DNA from: Epiperipatus broadwayi
Lineage: Eukaryota > Onychophora > Udeonychophora > Euonychophora > Peripatidae
Reading direction: 5' to 3'
NCBI GenBank assembly: GCA_028023455.1
Contig: JAQFVV010012394.1
Location: 21,780,900 to 21,844,899, forward strand
Length of the DNA: 64,000 bases
Shown here: positions 47,389 to 60,882 of the stretch, in pieces
How the letters are laid out: every line of letters begins with the position of its first letter
Numbering within the stretch: the stretch's first letter is position 1
Notes under the pieces: generated by a model
Seen by the model: only the letters and a program-made list of their open reading frames with translations
Told to the model about the DNA's origin: nothing
Databases searched by the model: none
Made by a program: the position numbers and the translations under genes

Positions 47389-47437
47389 TTAAAACAGGCA
47401 AAACTCAGGGGTGGTGGTCATGTGGTGTAGTCTGGGG
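47389..47437. mobile_element. Miniature element made of the family's two ends, inserted at the hammerhead
   Basis: Duplicate AGTCTGGGGAT blocks (47,378-47,388 and 47,427-47,437) surround TTAAAACAGGCAAAACTC and GGTGGTCATGTGGTGT. These match the two termini of the same family (AAAACAGGCAAAGCTC and GGTGATCATGTGATGT). It looks like an extreme internal-deletion copy with an 11-bp target duplication. Confidence 0.6.
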
Positions 47438-48116
47438 ATATTGGATGAGTAGGCACTAGATAGGGATTTTATGCACAAGCCTTCTGGCATCCATTGATTA
47501 CTCTGGCTTGCACTGAGTGGCATTACTGTATGGAGAGTTTTGCCTGTTCTAATCGCAGAACATTCTTGTTTTAATACGTTACTCATATTTATTTGTAAGT
47601 AGACTCAAAACGAATCATTTTAATAAACTTGAAAATACAATTTTACTCTTCATTTACCAATGTTCATGCATTCTATCTGGAGACTCAATGAATGAGCATT
47701 AATAAATGAAAAGTAAAATTATATTTGCAAGTTTATAAAAATGGTTCGTTATGAGTCTACTCACAAATAATTATGAATAACGTATTAAAACAAGCATGTT
47801 CTGTGATATGATAAATAAAGTACAGAAGGCGTAAAAATTACTTTTTTAAAAAAATAAAAAACATTTTTACAAAAAAAAGAAAGATCGATTTTTAAAAGAA
47901 AATAATTTAAAAATACATAGATTTATCAAACCGTGTAATTCAATGTAACCATATTAAGTCTGAACACATATTTAAATAATTGTGGTTTATATATTAATCA
48001 CACCTTCACCTTATACGCTATGTATTTTTTAAGAATGTGCGTATAAAACAACCCTACGAAGCGAGTGTAAATATCGCTTCTAAACGGTGCCATTTTTCCT
48101 TGCGTAGCGGGGAGCA

Positions 48117-48360
48117 AACAGCGCCACCTAGTGGGCTAGATTGCTGGATACTTGCTGTTTAGCAGATGATGTAAGCTGGATCGGTTTACCTATGGCTAAC
48201 AGTGGGCAGTAGTGCTGGCTGCTACTTGGCATAATGTTTCTGTGCATACGCATGGTGAACAGCGCCGTCTAGCGGCTGGAACTTTGCATCGTCTGCTTTT
48301 GGCCCTACTTGGTATGTTTCTGTGTGTACGCATGGTGAAAAGCGCCATCTAGCGGCTGGA
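48117..48360. promoter_or_regulatory. Cluster of three CTCF-like motifs in a GC-richer block
   Basis: AGCGCCACCTAGTGGGC (48,120-48,136), AGCGCCGTCTAGCGGCTGG (48,261-48,279) and AGCGCCATCTAGCGGCTGG (48,341-48,359) all have the CCNCTAGNNGGCGCT shape on the minus strand, the CTCF core. All three point the same way. The last two lie in an 80-bp tandem duplication (about 48,236-48,395). Whether they bind is unknown; such words are also spread by invertebrate repeats. Confidence 0.45.
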
Positions 48361-49234
48361 ACTTGCGTCATCTGCTTTTGGCCCCCTAATCTGAATATGT
48401 GTTGGCCATGAAAAACAGGGCCTCTTGCAGCCGCATTACAAGGGGAACACAAGAACCATTAATTATTTATATATTTCAACATATATAATAAAATCTTAAA
48501 TATAATATATAATCATGTTATACTATATATATTAATGAACAAATATAATAAAATATAATTACTATTTATAATGTTAAAACATTTGTCATGTAAAGATATA
48601 GAATTTTTCATAATATTTAAATATTTTTATGTATTTTTTTAACATATAATCATTCATAATATTGTCTCACTATTTTATCATCTTATATTACTAGCTTTAT
48701 ATTATCATCACAGTTATGTCCTGTATTCATAAAATGGATACATGATGCTGATTTTGCACCATGTCATCATATAACTATGTTATGTTCTTTTCCTCCTCCT
48801 CGTTTTTTTTTATATTACCAATCTATATTTTTTTCACATCTTGGACAATGTATTTTATATCCTACCCTGATTTATTTGTCTAACAAGTTTTTTTTACTAT
48901 ATTCCCATGCAATTCTGTAATATTTTATTTCATTATTTATTTTATTACATACTTTATTTTATAATGTGGCATTTTAATTCATTTAAACTTTTTGTCTTCA
49001 TTTCTGTGTTGTTGTTTTTCTAATTATTATTGAATATTATGTTATGCATTAATTTGGCATTATATCCTTGATATATATTGGAAAAAAAATTTTTATGATT
49101 ATAATTACCATTTAAATCTTGTGTTAATATATCATGTTTTTTTTGTTTTTAATTTTTAATTGTCAATTTTTAAGATAATGGTTATTATAATAAATCAATT
49201 TTTCTATACTTCTTATATCAACATTTTTTTTCCA

Positions 49235-49468
49235 TTATATTTTACTTTTATTCATATATATTATCATATTCAGGAAATTTATTGAATTGTTAAATTCTTT
49301 AGTAAATTCAACATCTTCCTTATTATTATAAAGTTCTGTAAAAATAATATTAAGTATTCTTTTATTTCCAATTATTGTATCATCAACATATCTATTGTAA
49401 ATAATATCCTTATTTATATATTTATTACTTATGTTTGTTTCTATATTACTTACAAATAATGACATCAT
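49235..49468 (-). pseudogene. Penelope-like RT fragment
   Basis: The minus strand reads IIYNRYVDDTIIGNKRILNI (motif C, YVDD) followed by EFNNSINFLNMIIYMNKS (the FLD-like motif D step). This matches the order in the element at 10.4-11.7 kb, but the sequence is clearly a different, older copy or subfamily. No GIY-YIG domain is legible downstream (48.9-49.2 kb is eroded). A hammerhead-like remnant lies 5' of it on the same strand at 49,676-49,712. Confidence 0.75.
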
Positions 49469-49675
49469 AACATTTACAGTACAAGCACTATTTATCTATT
49501 GTTAATTCTCTAACATGCATCATTATATCTAAAAAATAAATTCTTTTCAGTTAACTATAAACTATTCCTGAATGAATATGTCTCTCTGTTACATTTCTTT
49601 CTCTTTTTTGTAATAATTTACTTATTTCATCTGTATTTTAATATTTGTGATATACTTGAATTTTGCATTACATTC

Positions 49676-49712
49676 TGATATTTCGACGGACTAGCAACCA
49701 CCATTATCAGGG
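49676..49712 (-). ncRNA. Degenerate hammerhead-like motif near Penelope fragment
   Basis: CTGATAA (G8 changed), stem II GGTGG/CCGTC with two G-T pairs, GAA, ATAT, C. Stem I does not pair. It lies upstream of the RT fragment on the same strand, as expected for a Penelope terminal repeat. Confidence 0.45.
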
Positions 49713-50761
49713 TTAACTTTTGAAAGAACAATTGTTAGATCTCAAAGAATAACGTGACTCATATAACCGTGACAACATTAAATATTATATATATATCAAA
49801 TGAATATATTTCTTGATTTCTGTTAACTGTATTTTACAATACCAAGACTTAGCTTTTACTCACAAATATATCTTTCAGTAAATCCAGCCAATATTTCAGA
49901 CCCCTATGTGTGTATAAAAGTTTAAGTCTTAGTATTTGATGATGGCCTTTTTATTTGATATCTAAAATTATAAATTTCAAGTGAAAAACAAACTGCATAA
50001 AATAGTAGAATATATATTGTATATATCTTCTTTTACTGTGATTAAGTTGGGCTATAACTTGAATATATTTAAACAAACTTTCAGCATAATAATATTTATG
50101 CATTCACATCTCAGATTATTATTCAAGAATCTCTAGTGACCATGGACTTAAATATTTTAGTTAATATTTATTACTATTATTGTAATGATTTTAATGAGCA
50201 CATAAATAATTTTACAATTTAACAAATATGCAATGCTAAAAATATAAATCCATTCATATAGCAATTAAGTTTGAATATGTTACTAAGATAATTCGCAAAC
50301 TAAATTCCTAAAAAATCATTTAAATTAACTTGCAAATAATGGCCACTTTTTGATATATCAATGCCAATCAATTTTTTCAGCTACAAATGATTCTTTTGAA
50401 TTCTTTTAGTAATTTATTTGAACTTGTTAATTCCATAAATATATACTATTATTATACACATAAGTAATACAATAATTATAATTAGATATAAATACTGTAT
50501 TGTAACCTTTATTAATTATAAAGGTAATCTAGTTGCCTAAATAAAGAAGTTAATTTTGCTATATATATAAAATATCTAGTGCCATTATTAATATTAATTT
50601 CATTTGACATATTTAATCTTATATTGTAGTATTTTCATATATATATATATAAAATTAAGAGCATGCTAATGAACTCTAAACAAGCTTTTTATTTTTATTT
50701 TATGATAAATTCTACTACAAGAGAAGGCATTCAAATCATTTTTATCTTGGATTGTCCCCAT

Positions 50762-50800
50762 CCCCAGACCGGTTTCGACCTATGGGTCTCTTCAGTGAGG
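50762..50800 (-). ncRNA. Hammerhead-type ribozyme motif, best-formed copy
   Basis: On the minus strand: CCTCA, CTGAAGA, stem II GACC/GGTC with loop CATA, GAA, the perfect palindrome ACCGGT (stem III), C (triplet GTC), TGGGG. Stem I pairs CCTCA with TGGGG over five positions. All core bases and all helices are intact. The flanking sequence resembles the foldback family's AGTCTGGGGAT context, but no second arm is obvious. Confidence 0.78.
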
Positions 50801-53002
50801 AGTTGGGACATTAGATTCAAATATATATATATATGTGTGTGTATGCCTTCCTTTTCTATGATCATAGTGGATTATAACATGAATATATTTCAATAAACTT
50901 CCAATATAACAATATTCATGTTTTTATGTCTCAAGTTTATTATTAAAAGGATTGTATTGAGAAAAAAACATTATAGATGATGGCCATTGAGTCTTATTAT
51001 CTTGAAATATGTAAGCTGATTTAGTTTGAACTAATAAAGAGGAATATACATATAGTGTGAATAATGGAGTAGTTGTGAGTAGCAAGGCATTTATAATATT
51101 ATTATTATTCTCTTTTATTATTCAATATAAAACTCAATTTAATGAAGTTAGAAGATAAACTGAAGACCTGATTTGAAAAATAAATATATATTTTATTATA
51201 AAGCACAAATATTGAAAGCACAAATGGAGTGGGATTCATTATAAAAGAGGGAAGAATAACATTGTAATGGTATATCAGATAGAATGGTAATATTAGTTAT
51301 TCAAATTAATGAATGATGCTAAAACAGATTTAGGTTTATGCCCAACTAGCACTAATTGTGATGAAAAAGTATAGAATTTTCATACAAATGAACCCAATAT
51401 GCTTTTGATCAGACCAAATAGTATTTTACAATTGATGTGAGAAATTGTAATGTTGGAATTTAATGGCAACTGAAAGATAAAAGTACTACAGATAAATTAG
51501 ACTATTAGAAATGAAAAAAGACACAATCATGTGAAATTTATAAACACCCACACAAAGAAAATACCATTTGTCATGAAATTCATTTTTGAGGAACATAGGA
51601 AGTAGAAATGGATATAAAAAGATTCAAATGAAAGTTCAATAGAATTGGATTATATTTTGATTAGCAGAAAATATGTGTTTGAAAATTGTCATATATTTAA
51701 TAGATTCAAGACAAGAGATTATGTAAATTAATGAGATGTAAGATAGATGCTAATGCAGAAATAAAAAAGCCTGTAAGAAAAACAGTATTAGGAATTGATA
51801 ATCCTAACTTTCAAAGACATTCCAATACATTTAAACCAGAATTTGAAAATCATTTAAAAATATTAACAGACTTCAGGGTTGATTCGGAGTTGATTGGTAC
51901 CAAAAAGAAGATAATTGATACTCTTATAATATCAGCTATAGAGATAGCTTATACAAAAGAAGCAGTAATATATAAATTGGAAATAAAAATCTCTAAAAGA
52001 AAATGTCTCACAAGTGTGTAACAGCTTAGTATTTAGAAGATAGGTCATTTCAATAAGAAGAAGAAAAGATGGTAGTATTACTAAAAAAAAGTCATTATTG
52101 TGGAGTGTATGGAAGAATACTGTAAAAAAAAAATATAAAAATAAATAACAATAATATAAAATGGCTGTTACAATTATAACATCTTATGAAATGCCAAATA
52201 TTTTAAATGATGAGGTGAAATATACAATTAAATGTACGAAGAATGAGAAAACTTCAGGAAATTATGGAATTGATGATTTCTAAAAAAAGTAGATGAAGAA
52301 TTAGGATAATTCTTCACAAAGATATATACCAAATACCTGAATGATAGTGTTCTATCAGTTTTATACAGGATCTTCACTAAGGTCATTACTACTTGTCTTG
52401 GTAATGATTTTAGTGAAGATTTAAACCTGATGTTATAGCATTGTAGATTACATCACAATCCTTACCATTATGCTTTGGATTTGTAAATTATGAAAAGTTA
52501 TTTGCCACTATAAGCATTTTCATGGTGATTAAAGCTCTGGACTGTCAATATATAGATGTGGTATATTGTCATATGAAGAATATTTATCGAAATATAATTG
52601 CTTTACAGCATGTTTATGTTAAAAAATTAATGATGATAATGATATATAAGATAATTCCATCTCTCAAAAACGTTTTGCAGCATTTTTATAGGAAGTATGT
52701 TGTTTATTAAAATGGGAAGCTAAAGAAGTAAATTAAGTCACATAGATTTTGAAGATAAAATATTTATCATTTTTGTAAATACTGTTTCAAAACTTCAGAA
52801 AATGTTACAGGAATTATTAAATGAAAGCTAGAAAGTGCAAACTAAAGATAGATGTTGAAGAAGCTAATTTAATATTCGATGGCCTTTTACTAAAGTAACT
52901 CAATATTTTGGTTAGATTATTAATACAAGTTAAATTATAATTTAGGTTGAAATAATTTAATATTAAAAGGAAACATGGTCTATGTATTTGAAAAATGAAG
53001 TA

Positions 53003-53212
53003 TATATTGCTTATAATAATTTCTTTCATATACACTTCAATGCAAAATTTTTTTTTAATAAAACAGAGGAAGTTTGAGAAAGCTTTGATGAAGACTGCTG
53101 GACAGTCGAAATTGTCAGGAAAATAAAGAAGTTTTATTTAAAAAAATTTTTGCATTAACGTGTATATGAAAGAAATTATTATAAGCTATATATATGAATA
53201 TATGAAGAAATG
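53003..53212. mobile_element. Palindromic hammerhead insert in the RTE copy
   Basis: Outer arms GCTTATAATAATTTCTTTCA and its complement surround AT-rich sequence and one plus-strand motif at 53,083-53,119. The RTE text is continuous on both sides (GAAAAATGAA before, AGTATTTAGTAAATATGTTT after). Confidence 0.65.
53083..53119 (+). ncRNA. Hammerhead-type motif with one core change
   Basis: TTGATGA (C3 to T), perfect stem II GACTG/CAGTC with loop CTGGA, GAA, ATTGT, C (triplet GTC). Stem I is weak. The C3 change predicts little or no activity. Confidence 0.55.
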
Positions 53213-53637
53213 CAAAGAAAGTAAAGGAGAAGAATAAGACTATATACTTCTAATAAAAATAAAGTATTTAGTAAATATGTTTTATCAATATTCATATATG
53301 GATGTGAAACTGATAAACTTACTAGAAGAGCAACACAGAAAATGGCAAAATATGAAAAAAATGTATGTTGGAAAGTAATATCAAAAAGGAATTGAAAGTA
53401 AAAACATGAGAGAAAATAAATAAATATCAGTAAAAAAATTATAAGGCTGAATTGAATCATGTTGGATATGTTTTTAGAAAGCTGATAATTGATAGATTGA
53501 TGAAGTTTTAAGATCCCAAGAAAATGCAGAGGATCTTATGGAATAAAGAAATTTGCTGTAATAATGTGGAGAAGCTGTTGATTTGAAAAATGTATGTGTA
53601 TGTTAACATGAATATAATCATAAACATCATATTCATG

Positions 53638-53749
53638 GCAAAACTCTCCATACAGTAGTGCCACTCAATGCAAGCCAGAGTAATCAATGGAGTAAGCATA
53701 GGAAGTGGTGATCATGTGATGTTTGATGGTTTAATATTCATGACAATAT

Positions 53750-53750
<1 letters not shown>
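53638..53750. mobile_element. Deleted foldback-family copy with 9-bp duplication
   Basis: GCAAAACTCTCCATACAGTA through GAGTAATCAATGGAGTAAGC to GTGGTGATCATGTGATGTTT joins both termini without the central motif. ATATTCATG flanks it at 53,630-53,639 and about 53,731-53,740, which defines the real ends of the family. Confidence 0.7.
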
Positions 53751-56160
<2,410 letters not shown>

Positions 56161-56164
56161 ATAA

Positions 56165-56320
56165 ACAAGGCAAAACTCTCCATACAGTAGTGCCACCCTG
56201 TGCCAACCAGAGTAATCAATGAATGCCTGAAAGCTTCTGCATAAAATCCCTATCTAATGCCTACTCATCCAATATCCCCAGACTAGTTTCTGGCTTATGG
56301 CCTTCGTCAGTGAGGCATAA
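56165..56320 (-). mobile_element. Single-arm hammerhead foldback family copy
   Basis: From GGCAAAACTCTCCATACAGT through AGAGTAATCAATGAATGCCT and AAAATCCCTATCTAATGCCT to the hammerhead at 56,276-56,315. On the minus strand this is one complete unit of about 150 bp: motif first, body after, terminus last. Confidence 0.8.
56276..56315 (-). ncRNA. Hammerhead-type ribozyme motif, consensus core
   Basis: On the minus strand: CCTCA, CTGACGA, stem II GGC/GCC with loop CATAA (an A on each side), GAA, ACTAGT palindrome, C (triplet GTC), TGGGG. Core complete, stem I five pairs. Confidence 0.72.
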
Positions 56321-56910
56321 TTAATAGTTGCTCAAACTATTTTATGAGATGTCCTGATTATATTTCTGAATTTTCATGTCTGCATGTATTCTTGAAGTAT
56401 GTCATATAATTCATTTATATTAATCTTTTAATATGTTATTTTTTTGACTATTTCTGACTGCTATAGTGATCTTTTTAAATATATCTAAGATGTCTTCCAT
56501 AAAATATTTTGCATGATTTGATGGCATATGTTTTGCTGATCTTTCATAAATGATTTGATTGGTGAACTGTAAAAATTTCATAACTTTATTTCATAAGATT
56601 TTTAAGATAGGGAAGTCATTTACTATAATTTTTGACAGATCCATCTATATTAAGTTGCTTATTGTATGGACATTTCCCCTCATATTTGTGTTAACATTTA
56701 TCTTCTTTTACAATCTTTGGTGTTAGATTTAGTTTTACCATATTATAAGCTGTAAAAAATGTTGAAGTGATAGAAACTAGGAGAACAGATATGATCTATT
56801 AGAGTAGAGACACTTTTTAATAAATATCTTACTGAGGTATACTAATAGATATTGATTTAATTCCTTAGGAAATTTATGATTGATGATTAAGATCACTCAT
56901 TATAATATAT

Positions 56911-58270
56911 TGTAACGGGCACAGACGACGTTACATTGTTTTTTTTATTAGTAAACATGAAAAGAATAAAAGTTCGCAAATAAAACTTCCTTTTTAAGAA
57001 TTAAAAATTGAAAATTAAAATTCTATACTAAACTCATATATATATAATCACACAGATGAAAAAAAAAATTATTATTAAAATAAAACTTTATTAAAAATAA
57101 AAAAAATATTTTAAAAGCAAAAACTTAAAAAGATTTAGAGATAAAAATATATTTTTAATTTTGGAAAACACATTAAGTAATCAGAAAATGGAAATGATTG
57201 TTTTAATTAGTTAAATGTAAACTAGCCTTGGGCATTTAAATGTATAAGCAACAGTCAGATAGGAGAGAAAAACAATGGAATCGGACCTCAGCGAAAGGAC
57301 CATCACATCGATGGCGTAATGTCAATTGAATCCTTAAAATTAATATAAAAGGAAAAGTTTGGAAATTATTAATTAGTTATTACAGGAGATGACCGATATG
57401 TGTTAAGTTGGAGAGAGTTGGAGGAGAAGGTATTGAAAGACGCACTTTCAATTCCTTCAGTTGTTCAAAAAAATGAAACATCGTTTTCCAATATTGCGGA
57501 CCACAGGACATCAAGGTCCGAAGAATACCATCAACCATAAAGGACCAATGGTTAACTGCACACCGATCTCCTTATGACTTCGTGGGAATTAACACTTTCC
57601 ATTACAAAAAAATCAGAGACTATGGACATTTTTCAAAACAGTAAGAAATATATAATTAATGAACATTTGAAAACATTAAGAACTTTAAAATATAAACTTT
57701 CTCTGTATTTAAAATAAATAGAAATAGATTCCTATCTGACCAAACTAAATTATTTATTAATTAGTTATAATTTTATTTGATGTATTTTTTTTTTTAAAAT
57801 CATTTCCATTTTTTTTTTTTTTTGTTCTTTAAGTTTTATTTATGATTTTTGTTTTGCGATAAATTAAATTATATAAGTGTTAAACTTAAGTCGGGCATGA
57901 ATGGCTATATAGATTTGTAAAGTTATATTAGGGGAGGGTAATCTTAGGTTATTTGTTTTGTAGTTAAATTGTGTCAATGGATTGGATATATTGGTGTAAT
58001 TAGTAGATGTAGTACGAGATTCGCTATGGGCAGAATCGCTTTATATGCCACACACTTCCTTTTTGGCCTATGGAATGCGATTCATAAGTCGGCAAAATGA
58101 CCACAGTCCTTTCCTATGGAGTTTTTTTTATTGCTCTTCTTGTCAGATAGATGTAGTATTCCTATCTGATGAGAGGCAATTTCTTCTCTTAACCTTTTGT
58201 GCTGCCGTATTTTGTATTACATTGAATGCATCGCTATATCAGATGAATTGACGTTGGTTTGACTGCGAAC
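56911..58270. other. Compositionally distinct region, possibly an LTR-type remnant
   Basis: TGTAACGGGCACAGACGACG begins a block with GC-richer islands (57,240-57,320, 57,400-57,600, 58,010-58,260). TGTAACG and CGTTACA at 56,911-56,935 form a short palindrome, and TGTAACG is a common LTR start. I find no matching second LTR, primer-binding site or gag/pol, and open frames are short. Class unknown. Confidence 0.3.
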
Positions 58271-58839
58271 TTTTGGCCTAAGGTTAAATAAGGATAGAAT
58301 ATTTTCTTGCAAATGCAAATCTATGGAGTCTATTTATACTCAACATTAAAAACACATTTTATAAATCCATCTGCGCGAACTTATAAAAATTAAAATGCAA
58401 ACTTATAAAAATTAAAATGTAAAATCAAATTCTAAAATCAAGTTAAAATTATAAAGTAAAAGTAATGTTAAAATGATTCAAAATTTATATGTGCGTTAAT
58501 AAATGTTTTTGTGTATAATTACTGGCAGTGGCTTATTTTATTCTTTTTTTTTAAATTATTCTTAGATAAGAATTTATGAAATATAAATCTCTGCTGTTCC
58601 ACTGAGCTAGTGACAATGGGCTAACGACTGGAATCAAAATATATTAAATTAAAAAAAAAAAAAAATTTTTTTTGACTTACGTATCTGCCTACGTTATAAA
58701 TTTTCTAGGTTCAAATGCCTAGTGGTGTTCTGTAGTGTAGTTTACGTTAAGTCTAACTTCTCCGGATTGTTATAACATAGAACATGATTTACTGATTGGA
58801 AATATTGAATTTGATTACTTAATAGCAATTATAGACTGC

Positions 58840-59200
58840 ATCACAGGAAAGTATTGGAGAAATATGTACCAAGTTTAACAAGAATTATATATTAGTTTTA
58901 ACAAAAATGAATCAAAAGGAAAATATATGAGTATGAATACAAATAGGTATTAATAATGACATAAAAGAAAAAGCTAAAGTAAAAACTGTGCTGAATGCAT
59001 TGCTAGAAAAAATAATATATAGACAACTTACACCCTAAATTGAATTACAAGATATTTGAGCATACCTAGGAAGAGATCATATATAACATGGATTAGCTAA
59101 TATAAAAATGAAACTTTATTGAAAAAATGTGAAGTTTAAAGATTGAATATACTGGAATAAACTTAAATAGTTTTTATCCAGCACTGGATTGGTAATGGAG
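58840..59200 (+). pseudogene. Very decayed RTE 3' end
   Basis: GGAGAAATATGTACCAAGTT, AATGCATTGCTAGAAAAAAT and TTTATCCAGCACTGGATTGG are collinear with the RTE copies (GGAGAGATGTATGTTGGGAG, GACATATTGCTAGAAGAGAT, CATCCTGCAGTGGATTGATA). No frame is preserved. Confidence 0.6.
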
Positions 59201-60598
59201 ATTAAAATTATTAATAATTGTGGTCATTATCTGATTTTAAAGAATGGTTCAAATATTAAATTTACTCTTACTCACAGTATGATATATGCTTTAATAATTA
59301 TTTATGAGTTGTAATAGGAATGTAAATTTGTGTAATTTTGCACTCCAGGTGTCACTTTTAGACATAAAAGTTATTACATTTACTCACATTACAGTTTTAT
59401 ACCTTTATTTAAGTAATTTAATTCACAAATATTGTTACATATGAACATAAGGTAAATTTTTGATTTTCAAAATATTTCAATAAAATAAAACCATTAAGAC
59501 ATCACATGATATGGCATCTATTGGTTATTAAAGCGTATACTAAATGGTATAATCATGGTGAGAGGAGAAAATATGCTTCTAAATATTTCAATCACTTGTA
59601 AGTAATGATGATTCTAAATTATAAGAATAATTATTATCATATGTAAATCACATTACTCCATCTAATGATTAAAGATAAATCTACAGATTATCAGCAGTCT
59701 GTTGTCAAGCAATATTTGATAATAAAGAGATAATTTTCATTTACTATCTTAGTGTTGTCTTGACAACAAATTGCTGAAAGCCTATTGGTTTATTTATGCA
59801 TTGATTAGGAATATGATTTACTCTCAAGTATACAATTTTAAAATATTGACTTTAATATAAATAAAAGTTTATATAACATTCATTTTATTATTGTGGCTGA
59901 CTTCCCATTCTTTCTACTAAGATATATTATGAAGTAATTAGGATAGTACTATATTCTAAATAATATTTTACTACTCAATCTTTAATTATAATTATCTAAT
60001 ATTATTCAACTTTAAAATAAATAATAATTTCCAATATTATATTAATAAGTATACCTTATTCATTCCTTCAAATATATATATATATATTGGAATGCATATA
60101 TTTTGTATGTATTTATTCTAGCACATGATAAAAATTAATGCATGAATATTCGTTTAATGAGGATTAACCATGACTTTCTACATCCACATCTATTCAACAG
60201 ATATTTACAATAAACAATATATGATTAGGTTGCGTTTATAGCTACAGACTAAATAGAATTAAAATGAAGTGTGCCACATTGGTATATCATTCAAATCAGA
60301 TATGTGCAAATTTTAAATTCAAGAAAGTGATCTACTTAAAAACAACACAAAAATATCTACATTCATATTTCTGATTTTGTTTTAAGTAATTTTTTATCAC
60401 TGCTAAGTTTATTAAAGCATCAAATTCTGTATGTTTTCCTGAAGGTTTACGATGATGCTATTTTGGGTGTATTTATTCTTTTCACTATTTCTATTATCTT
60501 GTATGAATATTGAATGTCTTTTGAAAAATGTAACTTTATTTAAATATTCCCAATACATTCAACTGTTAGTAATAGTACATCAAACAGATTAGTATATG

Positions 60599-60644
60599 CA
60601 CAATGTTTTGAGAGGTATTATTCTCCCCTCTTCTTCAGTTATTG
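60599..60644 (-). ncRNA. Hammerhead-like motif, G12 changed
   Basis: CTGAAGA (60,632-60,638, minus), strong stem II GAGAGG/CCTCTC, then AAA in place of GAA, ACATTGT, and G at the cleavage base. Two key positions are lost, so it is a fossil. Confidence 0.5.
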
Positions 60645-60670
60645 CTAGCCTGACCGGTGATAATACTAGC

Positions 60671-60749
60671 ATGGGATTCAAACCTGGACCCTTAGATTCT
60701 TGAGTATTGAATTTTAAGATAATGCTCTAACCAACTGAGCCATCCTGCC
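60671..60749 (-). repeat. tRNA-like sequence in the palindrome
   Basis: On the minus strand: GGCAGGATGGCTCAGTTGGT (acceptor and A box), TAGAGCATT, a long middle, then B box GGTTTGAATCCC. Both Pol III boxes are good. The middle (TTCAATACTCAAGAATCTAA) does not fold as a normal anticodon arm and the acceptor does not close, so I call it tRNA-derived rather than a tRNA gene. Confidence 0.6.
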
Positions 60750-60833
60750 AGAGCATTACTTTAAAATTCAATACTCAAGAATCTAAGGGTCCATGTTCAA
60801 TCCCCATGATGGTTTTATCATTGGTCAGGCCAG

Positions 60834-60882
60834 CAACACCTGAAGAAGAGAGGAGAACAATACCTCTCAAAACATTGTGCAT
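60834..60882 (+). ncRNA. Hammerhead-like motif, mirror copy
   Basis: CTGAAGA at 60,840-60,846, stem II GAGAGG/CCTCTC, AAA, ACATTGT, G. It shares the changes of its partner. Confidence 0.5.

Larger units (their letters stand above)
47172..47545. mobile_element. Hammerhead foldback family, most complete copy
   Basis: It starts with terminus AACATCACATGATCACCATT, then the left arm (GTAGTACCATTCACTGCAAG, AGAGTAATCAATGGATGCCA), a centre (GTGCAGTACTCTCAGATCCA), the plus-strand hammerhead at 47,346-47,387, then the right arm (GATGAGTAGGCACTAGATAG, TTACTCTGGCTTGCACTGAG) and the end TGGAGAGTTTTGCCTGTT. The left arm lacks its own motif. Noncoding; a 49-bp insertion sits right after the motif. Confidence 0.8.
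51700..53575 (+). pseudogene. Long, heavily decayed RTE copy with nested insertion
   Basis: 51,731-52,021 is open for 96 codons (FQRHSNTFKPEFENHLKILT, then a KRK-rich end), matching the RTE linker before the RT. TSYEMPNILNDEVKYTIK and EKTSGNYGIDDF near 52,170-52,280 match the start of the RT. VIKALDCQYIDVVYCHMKNI near 52,522 matches the copy at 43.4 kb, as does the ATATGGATGTGAAACTGATA block at 53,297. Reading frames are broken many times. A 210-bp hammerhead-bearing insert splits it at 53,003-53,212. Confidence 0.75.

Noticed and set aside
48222-48452. 76-codon minus-strand frame
   Set aside because: It arises from the 80-bp tandem duplication; the peptide repeats with the DNA and shows no domain.
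52371-52419. Hairpin TCTTCACTAAGGTCATTAC with near-complement
   Set aside because: Two mismatches, inside a decayed RTE copy, no sign of a separate element or RNA.
53179-53460. 93-codon hydrophobic minus-strand frame
   Set aside because: Antisense of a decayed RTE segment; the phenylalanine/leucine richness comes from A-rich sense DNA.
58045-58251. 68-codon plus-strand frame
   Set aside because: No recognisable domain; lies in the unassigned composition island and could be chance.
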